Assembly (NCBI GenBank): GCA_013377115.1
Contig: JACAAW010000018.1
Location: 1 to 36,293 of the forward strand
Direction of reading: 5' to 3'
DNA from: Bacteroidota bacterium
Lineage (GTDB): Bacteria > Bacteroidota > Bacteroidia > Bacteroidales > CG2-30-32-10
Length of the DNA stretch: 36,293 nt
A program made the translations under genes and the position numbers. Below the pieces are notes generated by a model. It had not been told where the DNA came from. It worked only from the letters and a program-made list of their open reading frames with translations, and did no database searches. Positions 23,491 through 32,355 of the stretch are shown here, piece by piece (the first letter of the stretch is position 1; each line of letters opens with the position of its first letter).

Positions 23491-25674
23491 ATGTTTAAAA
23501 GCCCAATTTTAAATAAAATTTCTCCCTATTTATTTTTGCTTATTTTATTAATAATAGCTTTTTGGCCTGTTTTCTCATTGCAGCATCCTTTAAAATGGGA
23601 TATGTTAGACTGTTCGTACCCTTGGCGATATTATGTTGGAGAGTGTTTGCAAAATAATTATTTACCACTATGGAATCCTTATCAGTCATTAGGCTATCCT
23701 GTTCATGCAGATCCACAAAGTTCAGCATGGTATCCATTGGTATGGATAATAGGATTCTTTAAAGGTTATAACATTTATTCAATTTCATTTGAATTTTTCT
23801 TTCACATTTATTTGGCGGGAGTTGGCATGTTTTTATTGCTAAAAGAATTGAAAAATAGGGTGTTTGTTAGTTTGTTTTTTGCCGCTTCATACATGCTTTC
23901 TGGTTTCTTTATTGGGAATGCTCAGCATTTATATTGGATTATCAGTGCAGCATGGATTCCTTTTATTTTCCTTTATTACATTAAATTCACGAAATCATTT
24001 TCTTATTTTCATTCTTTAACGGCGGGATTTTTTACATTTTTATTAATAACAGGAGGGTATCCAGGATTTACAATTGTGCTTGGCTATATTTTAGTCGCCT
24101 ATTTTTGTTTCAAATTGTATTTACTATTAAGAAATTCTCAAAAAACTGAAGTTTTTAAACTGATAAAATTAAACTTGGTTTTCCTTTTTTCAACACTCAT
24201 TTTCAGTTCGGTTTATATTATTTCAATTTATAATGTGCTTCCTTTTATGAATAGGGCAAGCTCTTTAAGCATCGAAATGACGCAATTTGGGCTTTTTTCT
24301 CCTCAATGTTCCCTTTCTTTTTTTACTCCATTTGCTATTACCAGCGTTTATAATTTTTTTGACACAGATCCATCAATGGCAAATGTTTATTTTGGAATAA
24401 CTTCTTTTGTGTTTTTTATCTTTTTCTTCTTCTGTAAAAAAACAAGAATCCATTATTTTATTCTTTTATGCTTGATTATTTGTCTATTAGCTTCTTTTGG
24501 AAGCTACACGCCATTTCGAGCATTTTTATATGAATATATTCCTTTTATGAATCTTTTCCGATTCCCTGCTTTGTTTCGGCTTTTTGTGATCATATTTGCA
24601 ATAATTCTTTCTGCTCATGCCATGAATACTTTTATGAAAGAGATTTTAATAAACAAAAAGAGAATTTCACGAATAATTGGCATTTTCATTTTGTTCTTTT
24701 TGGGACTTATCATTTGTTCTGCATTAAATAATTCTTTCAATATTTTGGAGGTATTAAAAAATACATCTTTCAAATACTCGGAAAAATCAAGTTTGTGGGA
24801 GCATATTGCATTTCAAAGTATTATCCAAATAATTTTATTGTCATTTTTATTTTTGGTTGTAATTAAGGCCAATAAAATTAGAGTTTTATTGATTTTATTT
24901 TCTTTAATCTTGGTAGTTGATTTGGTTGTAGCTTCCAGATTAAATGAACCATATTCAGTTTATATTGAGGAGTGCAAATCTTCCGAAGTGAAAAAATATT
25001 CAGAAGGGTTTCCGAAAGGTTTTCCTTTGCCAGATTCTACAAAAATTATCAATCATATCGATGCTGGAAATGGAAAAAGTCCATTATGGCGAAATATGAG
25101 TATTTTTCATAAACGGGTTGCTTGGGATGGCTTTACTTCTTTTTATTTAAAAAATTATAATTATCTAATAGATTCGATTCCTGATTTTCTGAAAATTGTT
25201 ACCAATAACCAATTTGCATATTTTTCTTCTTCAATTAATACTATGGATTCTGTAAAATTGAAACTAAAGATGGGGTCAATTAATAGCAAAGAAGTATTTT
25301 TCAAAAGTTCCGATTATCAGTCCGTAAAATCCATGAAGTTTGTAAGTCAAACTTCAGATAGTATTTATTATTCCTCATTTTCGCCCAACGGATTTACTAT
25401 TGTTTCCAAAAATGGGAATCAAGAATTGTTATGTATTTTGCAAAGTTATTTTCCTGGATGGACAGCAACCGTTAATAATGAAAAAGTCAAAGTTTATGAA
25501 ACCAATCAAAGTTTTATGACCATTATCTTGCCACCAGGCAGAAATGAAATAAAGTTTAAATACGATTCAAAATCAGTGAAAATTGGCTTCTATATTTCTT
25601 TGTTTTCTCTAATAATATTTTTTTTGGGATTAGCGATAAGATTTTTTATTGTAAAATTAAAATTCCAAAAATAA
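23491..25674 (+). CDS. YfhO-family multi-pass membrane protein
   Basis: This 727-residue protein starts 8 bases after recO. About a dozen hydrophobic segments spread over residues 10-480 and a last one near 695-720 flank a soluble C-terminal domain. The first loop has 'KWDMLDCSYPWRYYVGECLQNNYLPLWNP', and later 'YPVHADPQSSAWYP', typical of the YfhO family. The C-terminal part has the characteristic 'SYFPGWTATVNNEKVKVYETN....ILPPGRNEIKFKY'. YfhO proteins are GT-C-fold membrane glycosyltransferase-like proteins; the B. subtilis member is implicated in lipoteichoic acid glycosylation. Here the acceptor is unknown, with surface glycan or lipid modification the best guess. Confidence 0.85.
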   Translation: MFKSPILNKISPYLFLLILLIIAFWPVFSLQHPLKWDMLDCSYPWRYYVGECLQNNYLPLWNPYQSLGYPVHADPQSSAWYPLVWIIGFFKGYNIYSISFEFFFHIYLAGVGMFLLLKELKNRVFVSLFFAASYMLSGFFIGNAQHLYWIISAAWIPFIFLYYIKFTKSFSYFHSLTAGFFTFLLITGGYPGFTIVLGYILVAYFCFKLYLLLRNSQKTEVFKLIKLNLVFLFSTLIFSSVYIISIYNVLPFMNRASSLSIEMTQFGLFSPQCSLSFFTPFAITSVYNFFDTDPSMANVYFGITSFVFFIFFFFCKKTRIHYFILLCLIICLLASFGSYTPFRAFLYEYIPFMNLFRFPALFRLFVIIFAIILSAHAMNTFMKEILINKKRISRIIGIFILFFLGLIICSALNNSFNILEVLKNTSFKYSEKSSLWEHIAFQSIIQIILLSFLFLVVIKANKIRVLLILFSLILVVDLVVASRLNEPYSVYIEECKSSEVKKYSEGFPKGFPLPDSTKIINHIDAGNGKSPLWRNMSIFHKRVAWDGFTSFYLKNYNYLIDSIPDFLKIVTNNQFAYFSSSINTMDSVKLKLKMGSINSKEVFFKSSDYQSVKSMKFVSQTSDSIYYSSFSPNGFTIVSKNGNQELLCILQSYFPGWTATVNNEKVKVYETNQSFMTIILPPGRNEIKFKYDSKSVKIGFYISLFSLIIFFLGLAIRFFIVKLKFQK

Positions 25675-25712
25675 TTTTTGAAAAATTTTCTTTTTAAAAC
25701 TAATGGTATTAT

Positions 25713-25720
25713 TACCTTTG
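25713..25720 (+). promoter_or_regulatory. -7 element upstream of nadB
   Basis: TACCTTTG matches TANNTTTG exactly, 19 bases before the ATG at 25740, with no TTG at the standard -33 spacing. It suggests nadB and the carbonic anhydrase-like gene are transcribed separately from the porZ group. Confidence 0.5.
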
Positions 25721-25739
25721 GTTTCTTAATAAATAAAAA

Positions 25740-27305
25740 ATGAGAAAGAAAGTTGACTTCCTAATTTTGGGTTCTGGCATTGCAGGTTTAAGTTATGCAT
25801 TAAAAGTAGCACCTTATGGAAAAGTTTGTATTGTTACAAAAGCCAATGCTGATGAAGCAACCACAAAATATGCTCAAGGTGGAATAGCTGCTGTAATCAA
25901 TACTCCGGATACTTATGAAAAGCATATTCAAGATACTTTAATTGCTGGTGATGGCTTATGCGACGAAAAAGTTGTACGGTTTGCCATTTCTGAATCAACT
26001 GCTCGAATTGAAGAGTTGGTGGAGTGGGGCACTAATTTCGATAAAACTACTTCTGGAAAATTTGATTTGGCAAAAGAAGGTGGTCACTCAGAATATCGGG
26101 TTCTTCATCATAAAGATATTACTGGAAAAGAAATTGAAAGGGCACTATTAGAACAAGCTCGAAAACACAAAAATATTGAAATTTTAGAAAATCACTTCAC
26201 ATTAGATATTATTACCCAGCATCATTTGGGACAAATTGTCAAAAAAGACACCCCAAATATTACTTGTTATGGTGTTTATGTCCTGAAACCAAATTCCCAT
26301 GATGTATTGACAATTTTGGCCAAAACAACATTAATGGCAACTGGTGGTGCAGGAAATGTTTACAACACAACTACGAATCCACCAATTTCAACTGGGGATG
26401 GAATTGCAATGGTTTATCGAGCAAAAGGAAAAGTTGAAAATATGGAATTCATTCAGTTTCATCCAACTTCATTGTATAATCCCAACGAAAAACCATCTTA
26501 TTTAATCACAGAAGCAATGCGGGGTTTTGGTGGAATTTTGAAAACCATTTCTGGCAAAGAATTCATGCAAAAATATGATGAAAGAAAGTCGCTTGCTCCA
26601 CGTGATATTGTTGCAAGAGCAATTGACAGTGAAATGAAAATTTCGGGCGATGATTATGTTTGTTTAGATTGCCGTCATTTAAATAAAAATGAATTAATTA
26701 ATCATTTTCCTAATATTTATGCAAAATGTTTAAGTATAGGAATTGATTTATCAAAAGAAATGATTCCAGTGGTCCCTGCGGCTCATTATGTTTGCGGAGG
26801 AGTGCGAGTAGATGAATTTGGGTGTACTTCCATAAAAAATCTTTATGCATCAGGAGAGTGCTCCTGTACGGGTTTACATGGTGCAAACAGATTGGCATCC
26901 AATTCGCTTCTCGAAGCAATTGTTTTTTCTGAAAGAGCCAGCAAAGATGCCATTGCTAATTTCGAAAAGGTTTCTTTTTGTGATGAAATCCCAAATTGGA
27001 ATTCAGAAGGTACAGTTCTAAATGAAGAAATGGTTTTAATTACTCAAACCATGCGCGAACTTCAAAGCATAATGAGCAATTATGTAGGAATTGTTCGTTC
27101 TGATATTCGGTTAAAAAGAGCTTTCGATCGCATTGAAATAATTTACCATGAAACAGAAGATTTATATGAAAAATCTATTTTAACTGAGAAGATTTGCGAA
27201 TTAAGGAATTTAATACTAATTGCATATTTAATAATTAAAATGGCAATGGCAAGGAAAGAGAGTAGGGGATTGCATTTTTCAATTAATTATCCAAGAGTCA
27301 AATAA
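25740..27305 (+). CDS. nadB: L-aspartate oxidase
   Basis: This 521-residue FAD enzyme converts L-aspartate to iminoaspartate, the first step of de novo NAD synthesis; quinolinate synthase then uses the product. Visible are the FAD-binding GSGIAGLSYAL at about 11-21, 'TKYAQGGIAAV' (about 42-52), 'FDLAKEGGHSEYRVLHHKDITG', 'FIQFHPTSLY', 'LAPRDIVARAIDSE' and 'ASGECSCTGLHGANRLASNSLLEA', all typical of NadB and distinguishing it from succinate dehydrogenase flavoproteins. Length is normal. nadA is not in the window; nadK lies in the opposite-strand cluster about 7 kb away. Confidence 0.95.
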   Translation: MRKKVDFLILGSGIAGLSYALKVAPYGKVCIVTKANADEATTKYAQGGIAAVINTPDTYEKHIQDTLIAGDGLCDEKVVRFAISESTARIEELVEWGTNFDKTTSGKFDLAKEGGHSEYRVLHHKDITGKEIERALLEQARKHKNIEILENHFTLDIITQHHLGQIVKKDTPNITCYGVYVLKPNSHDVLTILAKTTLMATGGAGNVYNTTTNPPISTGDGIAMVYRAKGKVENMEFIQFHPTSLYNPNEKPSYLITEAMRGFGGILKTISGKEFMQKYDERKSLAPRDIVARAIDSEMKISGDDYVCLDCRHLNKNELINHFPNIYAKCLSIGIDLSKEMIPVVPAAHYVCGGVRVDEFGCTSIKNLYASGECSCTGLHGANRLASNSLLEAIVFSERASKDAIANFEKVSFCDEIPNWNSEGTVLNEEMVLITQTMRELQSIMSNYVGIVRSDIRLKRAFDRIEIIYHETEDLYEKSILTEKICELRNLILIAYLIIKMAMARKESRGLHFSINYPRVK

Positions 27306-27315
27306 AAAATTAGCT

Positions 27316-27834
27316 ATGGCATTAATTAAGACAATAAAAGGATTTACCCCAAAGCTTGGTGAGGGCTGTTTTCTTGCCGATAACGCCACCTTAATAGGAG
27401 ATGTGGTAATGGGAGATGGTTGCAGCGTATGGTTTAACACCGTTGTTAGAGGTGATGTTCATTATATTAGAATTGGTAACAATGTTAACATCCAAGATGG
27501 TGCAATAATTCATTGTACCTACCAAAAATCTCCAGTCAATATTGGAAATAATGTCTCAATTGCTCATAATGCAATTATTCATGGTTGTACGATTCATGAT
27601 AATGTATTGATTGGAATGGGTGCTATTGTTATGGATAATGCTGTAATAGAAAGTAATTCTATTGTTGCTGCTGGTGCCTTAATTCCTGAAAATACTATTG
27701 TTGAATCGGGTAGTGTTTATGCAGGAGTACCAGCGAAAAAAATAAAATCTATTGATAAGAAACTTTTAGAGGGGCAGGTTAATAGAATAGCAAATAGCTA
27801 TCAAATGTATGCTTCTTGGTTTAAAGAAGAATAA
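27316..27834 (+). CDS. Gamma carbonic anhydrase family protein
   Basis: This 172-residue protein has a left-handed beta-helix of hexapeptide repeats (about 14-130) in the YrdA/PaaY/CaiE branch. The family metal-site histidines are present: His66 in 'GAIIHCTY', and His84 and His89 in 'IAHNAIIHG'. Conserved Arg45 and Asp47 (VVRGD) and Gln60/Asp61 are also seen. The C-terminal helix completes the trimer. Some members hydrate CO2; many have unproven activity. It begins 10 bases after nadB, so the two are co-transcribed, and a strong terminator follows directly. Confidence 0.9.
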   Translation: MALIKTIKGFTPKLGEGCFLADNATLIGDVVMGDGCSVWFNTVVRGDVHYIRIGNNVNIQDGAIIHCTYQKSPVNIGNNVSIAHNAIIHGCTIHDNVLIGMGAIVMDNAVIESNSIVAAGALIPENTIVESGSVYAGVPAKKIKSIDKKLLEGQVNRIANSYQMYASWFKEE

Positions 27835-27866
27835 AAAAAAAACCGGCGATAGCCGGTTTTTTTTAT
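27833..27866. terminator. Bidirectional Rho-independent terminator
   Basis: AACCGGC (27841-27847) pairs with GCCGGTT (27852-27858) around a GATA loop. The stem is flanked by an A-run on the left and a T-run on the right, so it can end transcription on both strands. It sits exactly between the convergent carbonic anhydrase-like and second ompH genes and overlaps the stop of the former. Confidence 0.92.
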
Positions 27867-28388
27867 TTATTTAATACCAATTTTCTTTTTCACAAGTGGC
27901 AGAATATTTTCACTACCGTCATTATAAAGAAGGACGCCAACTCCAGCATCAAAAATATAAGTATAGCCGTTTTCTTTTGCCACATCTTCAATTGCTTTTT
28001 TAGCTTTATCAACAATTGGCTTTAGAACTTCTTGTTCTTTATTCTGTAGGTCTTGCTGAGCAGAAGTTTGAAAAGCTTCAATTCTTCCGTTTAAATCTTG
28101 CAATTCTTTTTGTTTAGTTTGTTTGATTAATTCAGACATTGTTGCTTGGTTGGCAGTAAAATCAGTATATTTTGTTTCTAATTCGTTTTGCATTGCTTTT
28201 AACTGATTCTCTAGAGATTTTTGATAATCTTGCATTTTTTGCATAGCAGAATCTCTTCCTGGCATCATTTTAAGTAATTCGTTTGAATCAACATGCCCTA
28301 GTTTTATTTTTGCTTGAGAAAAAACACTTGTTGAAATACATGCTAGAATTAAGAATACAGAAACTTTAAATAGATTTTTCATTGTCAT
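27867..28388 (-). CDS. OmpH/Skp-family periplasmic chaperone (second copy)
   Basis: This 173-residue protein has a signal peptide ending near VFSQ at about residue 25. After the first mature strand ('KIKLGHVDSNELLKMMPGRDSA') comes a long lysine/glutamine-rich coiled-coil hairpin ('MQKMQDYQKSLENQLKAMQNEL' to 'LQNKEQEVLKPIVDKAKKAIEDVA') and the closing strand 'YTYIFDAGVGVLLY'. This is the Skp/OmpH fold, a trimeric holder that keeps unfolded outer-membrane proteins soluble. Translation may start at Met1 or Met3. It is the last gene of the bamA cluster and has its own -7 element in the 67-bp gap upstream. Confidence 0.9.
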   Translation of the reverse strand: MTMKNLFKVSVFLILACISTSVFSQAKIKLGHVDSNELLKMMPGRDSAMQKMQDYQKSLENQLKAMQNELETKYTDFTANQATMSELIKQTKQKELQDLNGRIEAFQTSAQQDLQNKEQEVLKPIVDKAKKAIEDVAKENGYTYIFDAGVGVLLYNDGSENILPLVKKKIGIK

Positions 28389-28409
28389 TTTTTGGTTTAA
28401 TTATTTTTG

Positions 28410-28417
28410 CAAATTTA
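28410..28417 (-). promoter_or_regulatory. Internal -7 element before the second ompH gene
   Basis: The minus strand reads TAAATTTG, an exact TANNTTTG match, 21 bases before the ATG at 28388. A TTG occurs 17 bases upstream (28437-28435), shorter than the usual 19-21. It may let this chaperone be expressed independently of the cluster. Confidence 0.4.
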
Positions 28418-28455
28418 TAAAAAACATTTACAAACAAAAATTTTATTTGTAGGTG

Positions 28456-29019
28456 TTATTTGTTTTTAGGTTTATCTTTTTCAGTATTTGTTTTATAACC
28501 GCCTGGTTTATATCCAAGTTTTTGTAAAACATCATCACTTTTGTCAAATTTAGAACTAGAATAAACCATTGTTACACTACTACTGGTTTTATCAAATATT
28601 ATCGCATATCCACCATCAGTGGCAACTCCTTCAATAGCATTGTAAACTTTATCCTGAATAGGCTTAACCAATTCTTGGCGTTTTTTTGATAAATCACCTT
28701 CTTTTCCAAAACGTTGTTTTTGCAAATCTTTTGCTTCTTTTTCTTTTTTTACAATTTCGTCTTGTCTTTTTTTCTTCATTTCTTCTGGAAGAAGAACTGA
28801 TTCAGCTTGGAAGGCCTTATAAAGTTTATCAATTTCTGTAAATTTTGCTTCAATTTCTTTTTGCCAATCAACTGATAGTGAATTTAATTGATCTTGAGCA
28901 GTGTTGTATTCTGGAATATTTTCCAAAATATATTGAGTGTCAACAAATGCAATTTTTTGTGCAAATGTAAAATAACTTGTTACAAGTAAAATACTTGCAG
29001 TGATGATGAATTTTTTCAT
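28456..29019 (-). CDS. OmpH/Skp-family periplasmic chaperone (first copy)
   Basis: This 187-residue protein has a signal peptide ending near TFAQ at about residue 20, then 'KIAFVDTQYILENIPEYNTAQDQL' as the first strand and helix. A long charged coiled coil follows ('EEMKKKRQDEIVKKEKEAKDLQ') and then 'GGYAIIFDKTSSSVTMVYSS' as the closing strands. A Lys/Asn-rich tail of about 20 residues extends beyond the Skp core. Two adjacent ompH genes after bamA are the usual Bacteroidota arrangement. The paralogues differ clearly in sequence and may hold different clients. Confidence 0.92.
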   Translation of the reverse strand: MKKFIITASILLVTSYFTFAQKIAFVDTQYILENIPEYNTAQDQLNSLSVDWQKEIEAKFTEIDKLYKAFQAESVLLPEEMKKKRQDEIVKKEKEAKDLQKQRFGKEGDLSKKRQELVKPIQDKVYNAIEGVATDGGYAIIFDKTSSSVTMVYSSSKFDKSDDVLQKLGYKPGGYKTNTEKDKPKNK

Positions 29020-29027
29020 TTTAATGT

Positions 29028-29033
29028 CTCCTT
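29028..29033 (-). promoter_or_regulatory. Shine-Dalgarno site of the first ompH gene
   Basis: The minus strand reads AAGGAG eight bases before the ATG at 29019. A strong Shine-Dalgarno match is noteworthy because most starts I inspected in this window lack one, as is common in Bacteroidota. Confidence 0.55.
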
Positions 29034-29048
29034 TTTTAGTTAATTTCC

Positions 29049-31568
29049 TTAATCAATGGACTGGTTAATTGAAAAATGGAAATGACCTTTATTTGCTCCA
29101 GGGTTTCCTTCAATTGCATCAAAGCCATAGCCCCAATCCAATCCAAGCATTCCAAACATTGGTAAATAAATCCTTACTCCAACTCCAGCCGATCTTTTTA
29201 AGTCAAATGTGTTAAAATTTTTAAATTTCGACCAAGCATTTCCTGCTTCTCCAAAACCTAAAAGAAAAATTGTTGCCATAGGGTTTGTCGAAATAGGATA
29301 TCTTAATTCCACGGTGAATTTATCAAATATTGTACCACCAATATAACTGTTACTAGAATTGACCGGTGTAAGTGTGCTATTTTCGTATCCTCTCATGGCA
29401 ATAATCTCTCTTCCATCCATTGAGAAACCTGATAATCCATCGCCACCGAGGTAAAATCTCTCGAAGGGAGAAGTTCCAATTTTATCATTATATAAACCAA
29501 GGAATCCAAATTTTGCCTTGGTGTTTAACACTAATTTTCGTTCGCCATTACCAGCTAATTTTGTGAACCATGATAAATTCAATTTCCATTTGTGATATTC
29601 TATCCATCTATATTTTTCTTGATTATTTGCATTAGTATAATCAACATTATTAAATGAAGAAAAAGGTGGAGTTGCTTGAAGTGATAATGTTATTTCAGAA
29701 CCTGCGGTTGGATAAATTGGTGCATCAATTGAATTTCTTCCTAGGCTGATTAAATAGCTTAAATTATTTGATTTACCATCGCTAAATGTAAAAGTAGAAT
29801 AATAATTGTTTAAGGTATAATTCTGGTAACTAATTTCATTGTAAAGAGTAAAATAATCATCAGGCCATTTCAAGCGTTTGCTTAAACCAATAGACGCACC
29901 AATAATATTAATTGATTGTCGGGCTGGGTCTCCAGATGAAACTCCATTAGATTGTGATGAATAATAGGCAGAAACACTTAAACCATTTGGTTTCTTTCCT
30001 CCAAGCCAAGGTTCAATAAATGAGGCATTATATGATTGATAATAGGTTCCATTTGATTGAGCTCTTAAACTTAATTTTTGGCCACCACCAGAAGGTAGAG
30101 GCTGCCATGCTCCTTTTTTGAAGATATTTGCAGCTGAAAAATTGTTAAAAGAAACTCCTAGAGTTCCAACAATTCTTCCACCTCCCCAACCGCCGGAAAG
30201 TTCTAATTGGTCAGAGGATGTTTCTTCAACAACATATTCAATATCAACTGTTCCATCCACAGGATTAGGTTTTGGATTAACAGCCATTTTTTCTTGGTTG
30301 AAATACCTTAATTGAGCCAATTCACGCTGTGTTCTGATAATATCTGAACGGCTGAAAAGTTGACCAGGTTTTGTTCTTATTTCGCGAAGTACAACATTAT
30401 CATTAGTCTTTGTATTTCCCATTACAGTCACTTTGTTAATTGTAGCTTGCTTTCCTTCATAGATTCTAATTTCCAAGTCAATCGAATCCTTATCAACCAA
30501 AACTTCAACTGGAGTAATTGAGAAAAATAAATAACCATCATCCATATATAAAGATGTAACATCCTTTGCATCGGCATTCATCGAGAGATTTGCATCAAGA
30601 ACCTTTTGGTTATAAATATCACCTTTTTTCACTCTTAAAATTGCTGATAACTCTTCGGTAGGGTATTTTGTATTTCCAATCCAAGTGATGTTTCTGAAAA
30701 AATATTTTTTTCCTTCATCAATAGTCAAATCAACATTGATTCTCTTTTTTCCAATTTTGAACACTGTATCTTTTACAATTTTTGCATCTCTATAACCAAG
30801 TTCATTATATTTTTCAATCAATGCAATTTTATCCTTCTTATAATCATCTTCAATAAATTTTGAAGCTTTCCAAACTCTCCACAAAGCCATTTGCTTTGTT
30901 TCTTTCATTGATTTCCTGAGTTTTCTGCTAATGATACTATTGTTTCCTTTAAAGTTTAAACTGCTGATTTTTACTTTGCTATTTTTTTCAATATTGAAAA
31001 AAACTATCATGCTATTGCTAACAGAAGAATCTTTTTTTTGTGTTATTTTTACTTCAGTATTTAGAAATCCCTTATCTACAAAATATTTTACAATTTTACT
31101 TTTAGATTTAATTAACATATTTTCGGTAACAACATCGCCTCTTGTTAATTTTATTTCATCTCTCAATGAATTAGCTTCGCCTTTTCTAATCCCGTCAAAA
31201 GCAAATGCTGACAGGCGAGGCCTTTCTTTCAAATCTATATTTAAAAAAATTAAACTGCCTTGGATTTTTGAAGCAGTGATTTTGATAAATTCGAATAGTC
31301 CTTGTTTCCAAAGGTTATCAATTGCGCGGGTAATTTTATCTCCAGGAACTTTGATTTTGTCTCCAACAGTAAGCCCAGTAAGTGTTATCAATACATTATT
31401 GTCTAAGTATTGAACTCCAGAAATTGTAATGCCCCCAATTTCGTATTCTTTTGGGTTTGAATAATCTATACCTAAATCGTCACCTAAAGTAATTTGAGCG
31501 CTTATTGAATTTGATATTAGTATTAGTAATATAAATGTGGTAAAAAATTTAAAAAAGTATTTATTCAT
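29049..31568 (-). CDS. bamA: Outer membrane protein assembly factor BamA
   Basis: This is the 839-residue Omp85 protein that folds and inserts beta-barrels into the outer membrane. I chose the ATG at 31568 because it begins a normal signal peptide (hydrophobic core to about residue 20, cleavage near SISAQ at 24-25) and leaves a 19-base gap after uppS; the frame is open back to 31631, but that would overlap uppS and bury the signal peptide. Five POTRA-like segments occupy about 40-440, e.g. 'YEIGGITISGVQYLDNN' and 'ATINKVTVMGNTKTNDNVVLREI'. The rest is a 16-strand barrel with the 'MRGYEN' lid-loop motif (Arg726-Gly-Tyr), ending in '..FHFSINQSID'. Confidence 0.93.
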   Translation of the reverse strand: MNKYFFKFFTTFILLILISNSISAQITLGDDLGIDYSNPKEYEIGGITISGVQYLDNNVLITLTGLTVGDKIKVPGDKITRAIDNLWKQGLFEFIKITASKIQGSLIFLNIDLKERPRLSAFAFDGIRKGEANSLRDEIKLTRGDVVTENMLIKSKSKIVKYFVDKGFLNTEVKITQKKDSSVSNSMIVFFNIEKNSKVKISSLNFKGNNSIISRKLRKSMKETKQMALWRVWKASKFIEDDYKKDKIALIEKYNELGYRDAKIVKDTVFKIGKKRINVDLTIDEGKKYFFRNITWIGNTKYPTEELSAILRVKKGDIYNQKVLDANLSMNADAKDVTSLYMDDGYLFFSITPVEVLVDKDSIDLEIRIYEGKQATINKVTVMGNTKTNDNVVLREIRTKPGQLFSRSDIIRTQRELAQLRYFNQEKMAVNPKPNPVDGTVDIEYVVEETSSDQLELSGGWGGGRIVGTLGVSFNNFSAANIFKKGAWQPLPSGGGQKLSLRAQSNGTYYQSYNASFIEPWLGGKKPNGLSVSAYYSSQSNGVSSGDPARQSINIIGASIGLSKRLKWPDDYFTLYNEISYQNYTLNNYYSTFTFSDGKSNNLSYLISLGRNSIDAPIYPTAGSEITLSLQATPPFSSFNNVDYTNANNQEKYRWIEYHKWKLNLSWFTKLAGNGERKLVLNTKAKFGFLGLYNDKIGTSPFERFYLGGDGLSGFSMDGREIIAMRGYENSTLTPVNSSNSYIGGTIFDKFTVELRYPISTNPMATIFLLGFGEAGNAWSKFKNFNTFDLKRSAGVGVRIYLPMFGMLGLDWGYGFDAIEGNPGANKGHFHFSINQSID

Positions 31569-31587
31569 GTATTTAATTATTAACTTA

Positions 31588-32340
31588 TTAACTTGTTTTT
31601 CCGAATCTTCTTTCTCTACTTTGAAAATCAACTATAGCTTCGTATAAATCCTCTTTTCTAAAATCTGGCCATAATTTTTCTGTAAAGTACAATTCAGAGT
31701 ATGCAATTTGCCATAATAGAAAATTACTAATCCTGTATTCTCCACTTGTTCTAATTAGAAGTTCAGGATCAGGTATGGAAGAAGTATTCAGAAATGAAGA
31801 AAATAAATTTTGGTCAATATCATCTATAGAAATTTCGTTGTTTTTTACTTTTAATGAAATTTGTTTAACAGCATCAATAATTTCCCATTTGGAACTATAG
31901 CTGAGTGCCAAAACCAAAGTGGTTCTTGTGTTTTGAGAAGTACTGTTTATGGCTTCCATTAACTCTTTTTTGCAATTTTTTGGCAGACTTTCTAAATCTC
32001 CAATTGCAAGTAAACGTATATTATTCTTATTTAGTGTCTTTGTCTCCGAATTTATAGTTTTTACTAAAAGTTGCATTAAAGCATCAACCTCATATTTTGG
32101 TCTTGACCAATTTTCAGTAGAAAATGCATACAGGGTAACAAAATTGATTCCTAATTCAGCTGCAGCTTCTATTGTTTCTTTTACTGCTTTAACACCATTC
32201 TGGTGACCGAAAACTCTGACCTTTCCTTTTTGTTTCGCCCATCTTCCATTGCCATCCATAATAATAGCAATATGCTGAGGTAATTTTGCAATATCAATTT
32301 TCTCTTTTGAACTCATTTCAATCTTTCGCAAATTAGTCAT
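31588..32340 (-). CDS. uppS: Undecaprenyl diphosphate synthase
   Basis: This 250-residue cytoplasmic cis-prenyltransferase makes undecaprenyl diphosphate, the carrier lipid for peptidoglycan and surface glycans. Motifs are IAIIMDGNGRWA with the catalytic Asp29, 'GHQNGVKAVKE', 'LYAFSTENWSRP' and 'DPELLIRTSGEYRISNFLLWQIAYSELYF', ending 'FQSRERRFG'. Met9 (32316) is an alternative start that gives a more typical length. It lies 15 bases after the second PorG-like gene and 19 bases before bamA, inside one transcript. Confidence 0.95.
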   Translation of the reverse strand: MTNLRKIEMSSKEKIDIAKLPQHIAIIMDGNGRWAKQKGKVRVFGHQNGVKAVKETIEAAAELGINFVTLYAFSTENWSRPKYEVDALMQLLVKTINSETKTLNKNNIRLLAIGDLESLPKNCKKELMEAINSTSQNTRTTLVLALSYSSKWEIIDAVKQISLKVKNNEISIDDIDQNLFSSFLNTSSIPDPELLIRTSGEYRISNFLLWQIAYSELYFTEKLWPDFRKEDLYEAIVDFQSRERRFGKTS

Positions 32341-32355
32341 GGATAAGGCAAAGCC

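Noticed and set aside
30931-31413. 160-codon plus-strand open frame inside bamA
   Set aside because: It is antisense to the POTRA region of bamA and shows no family features or start signals.
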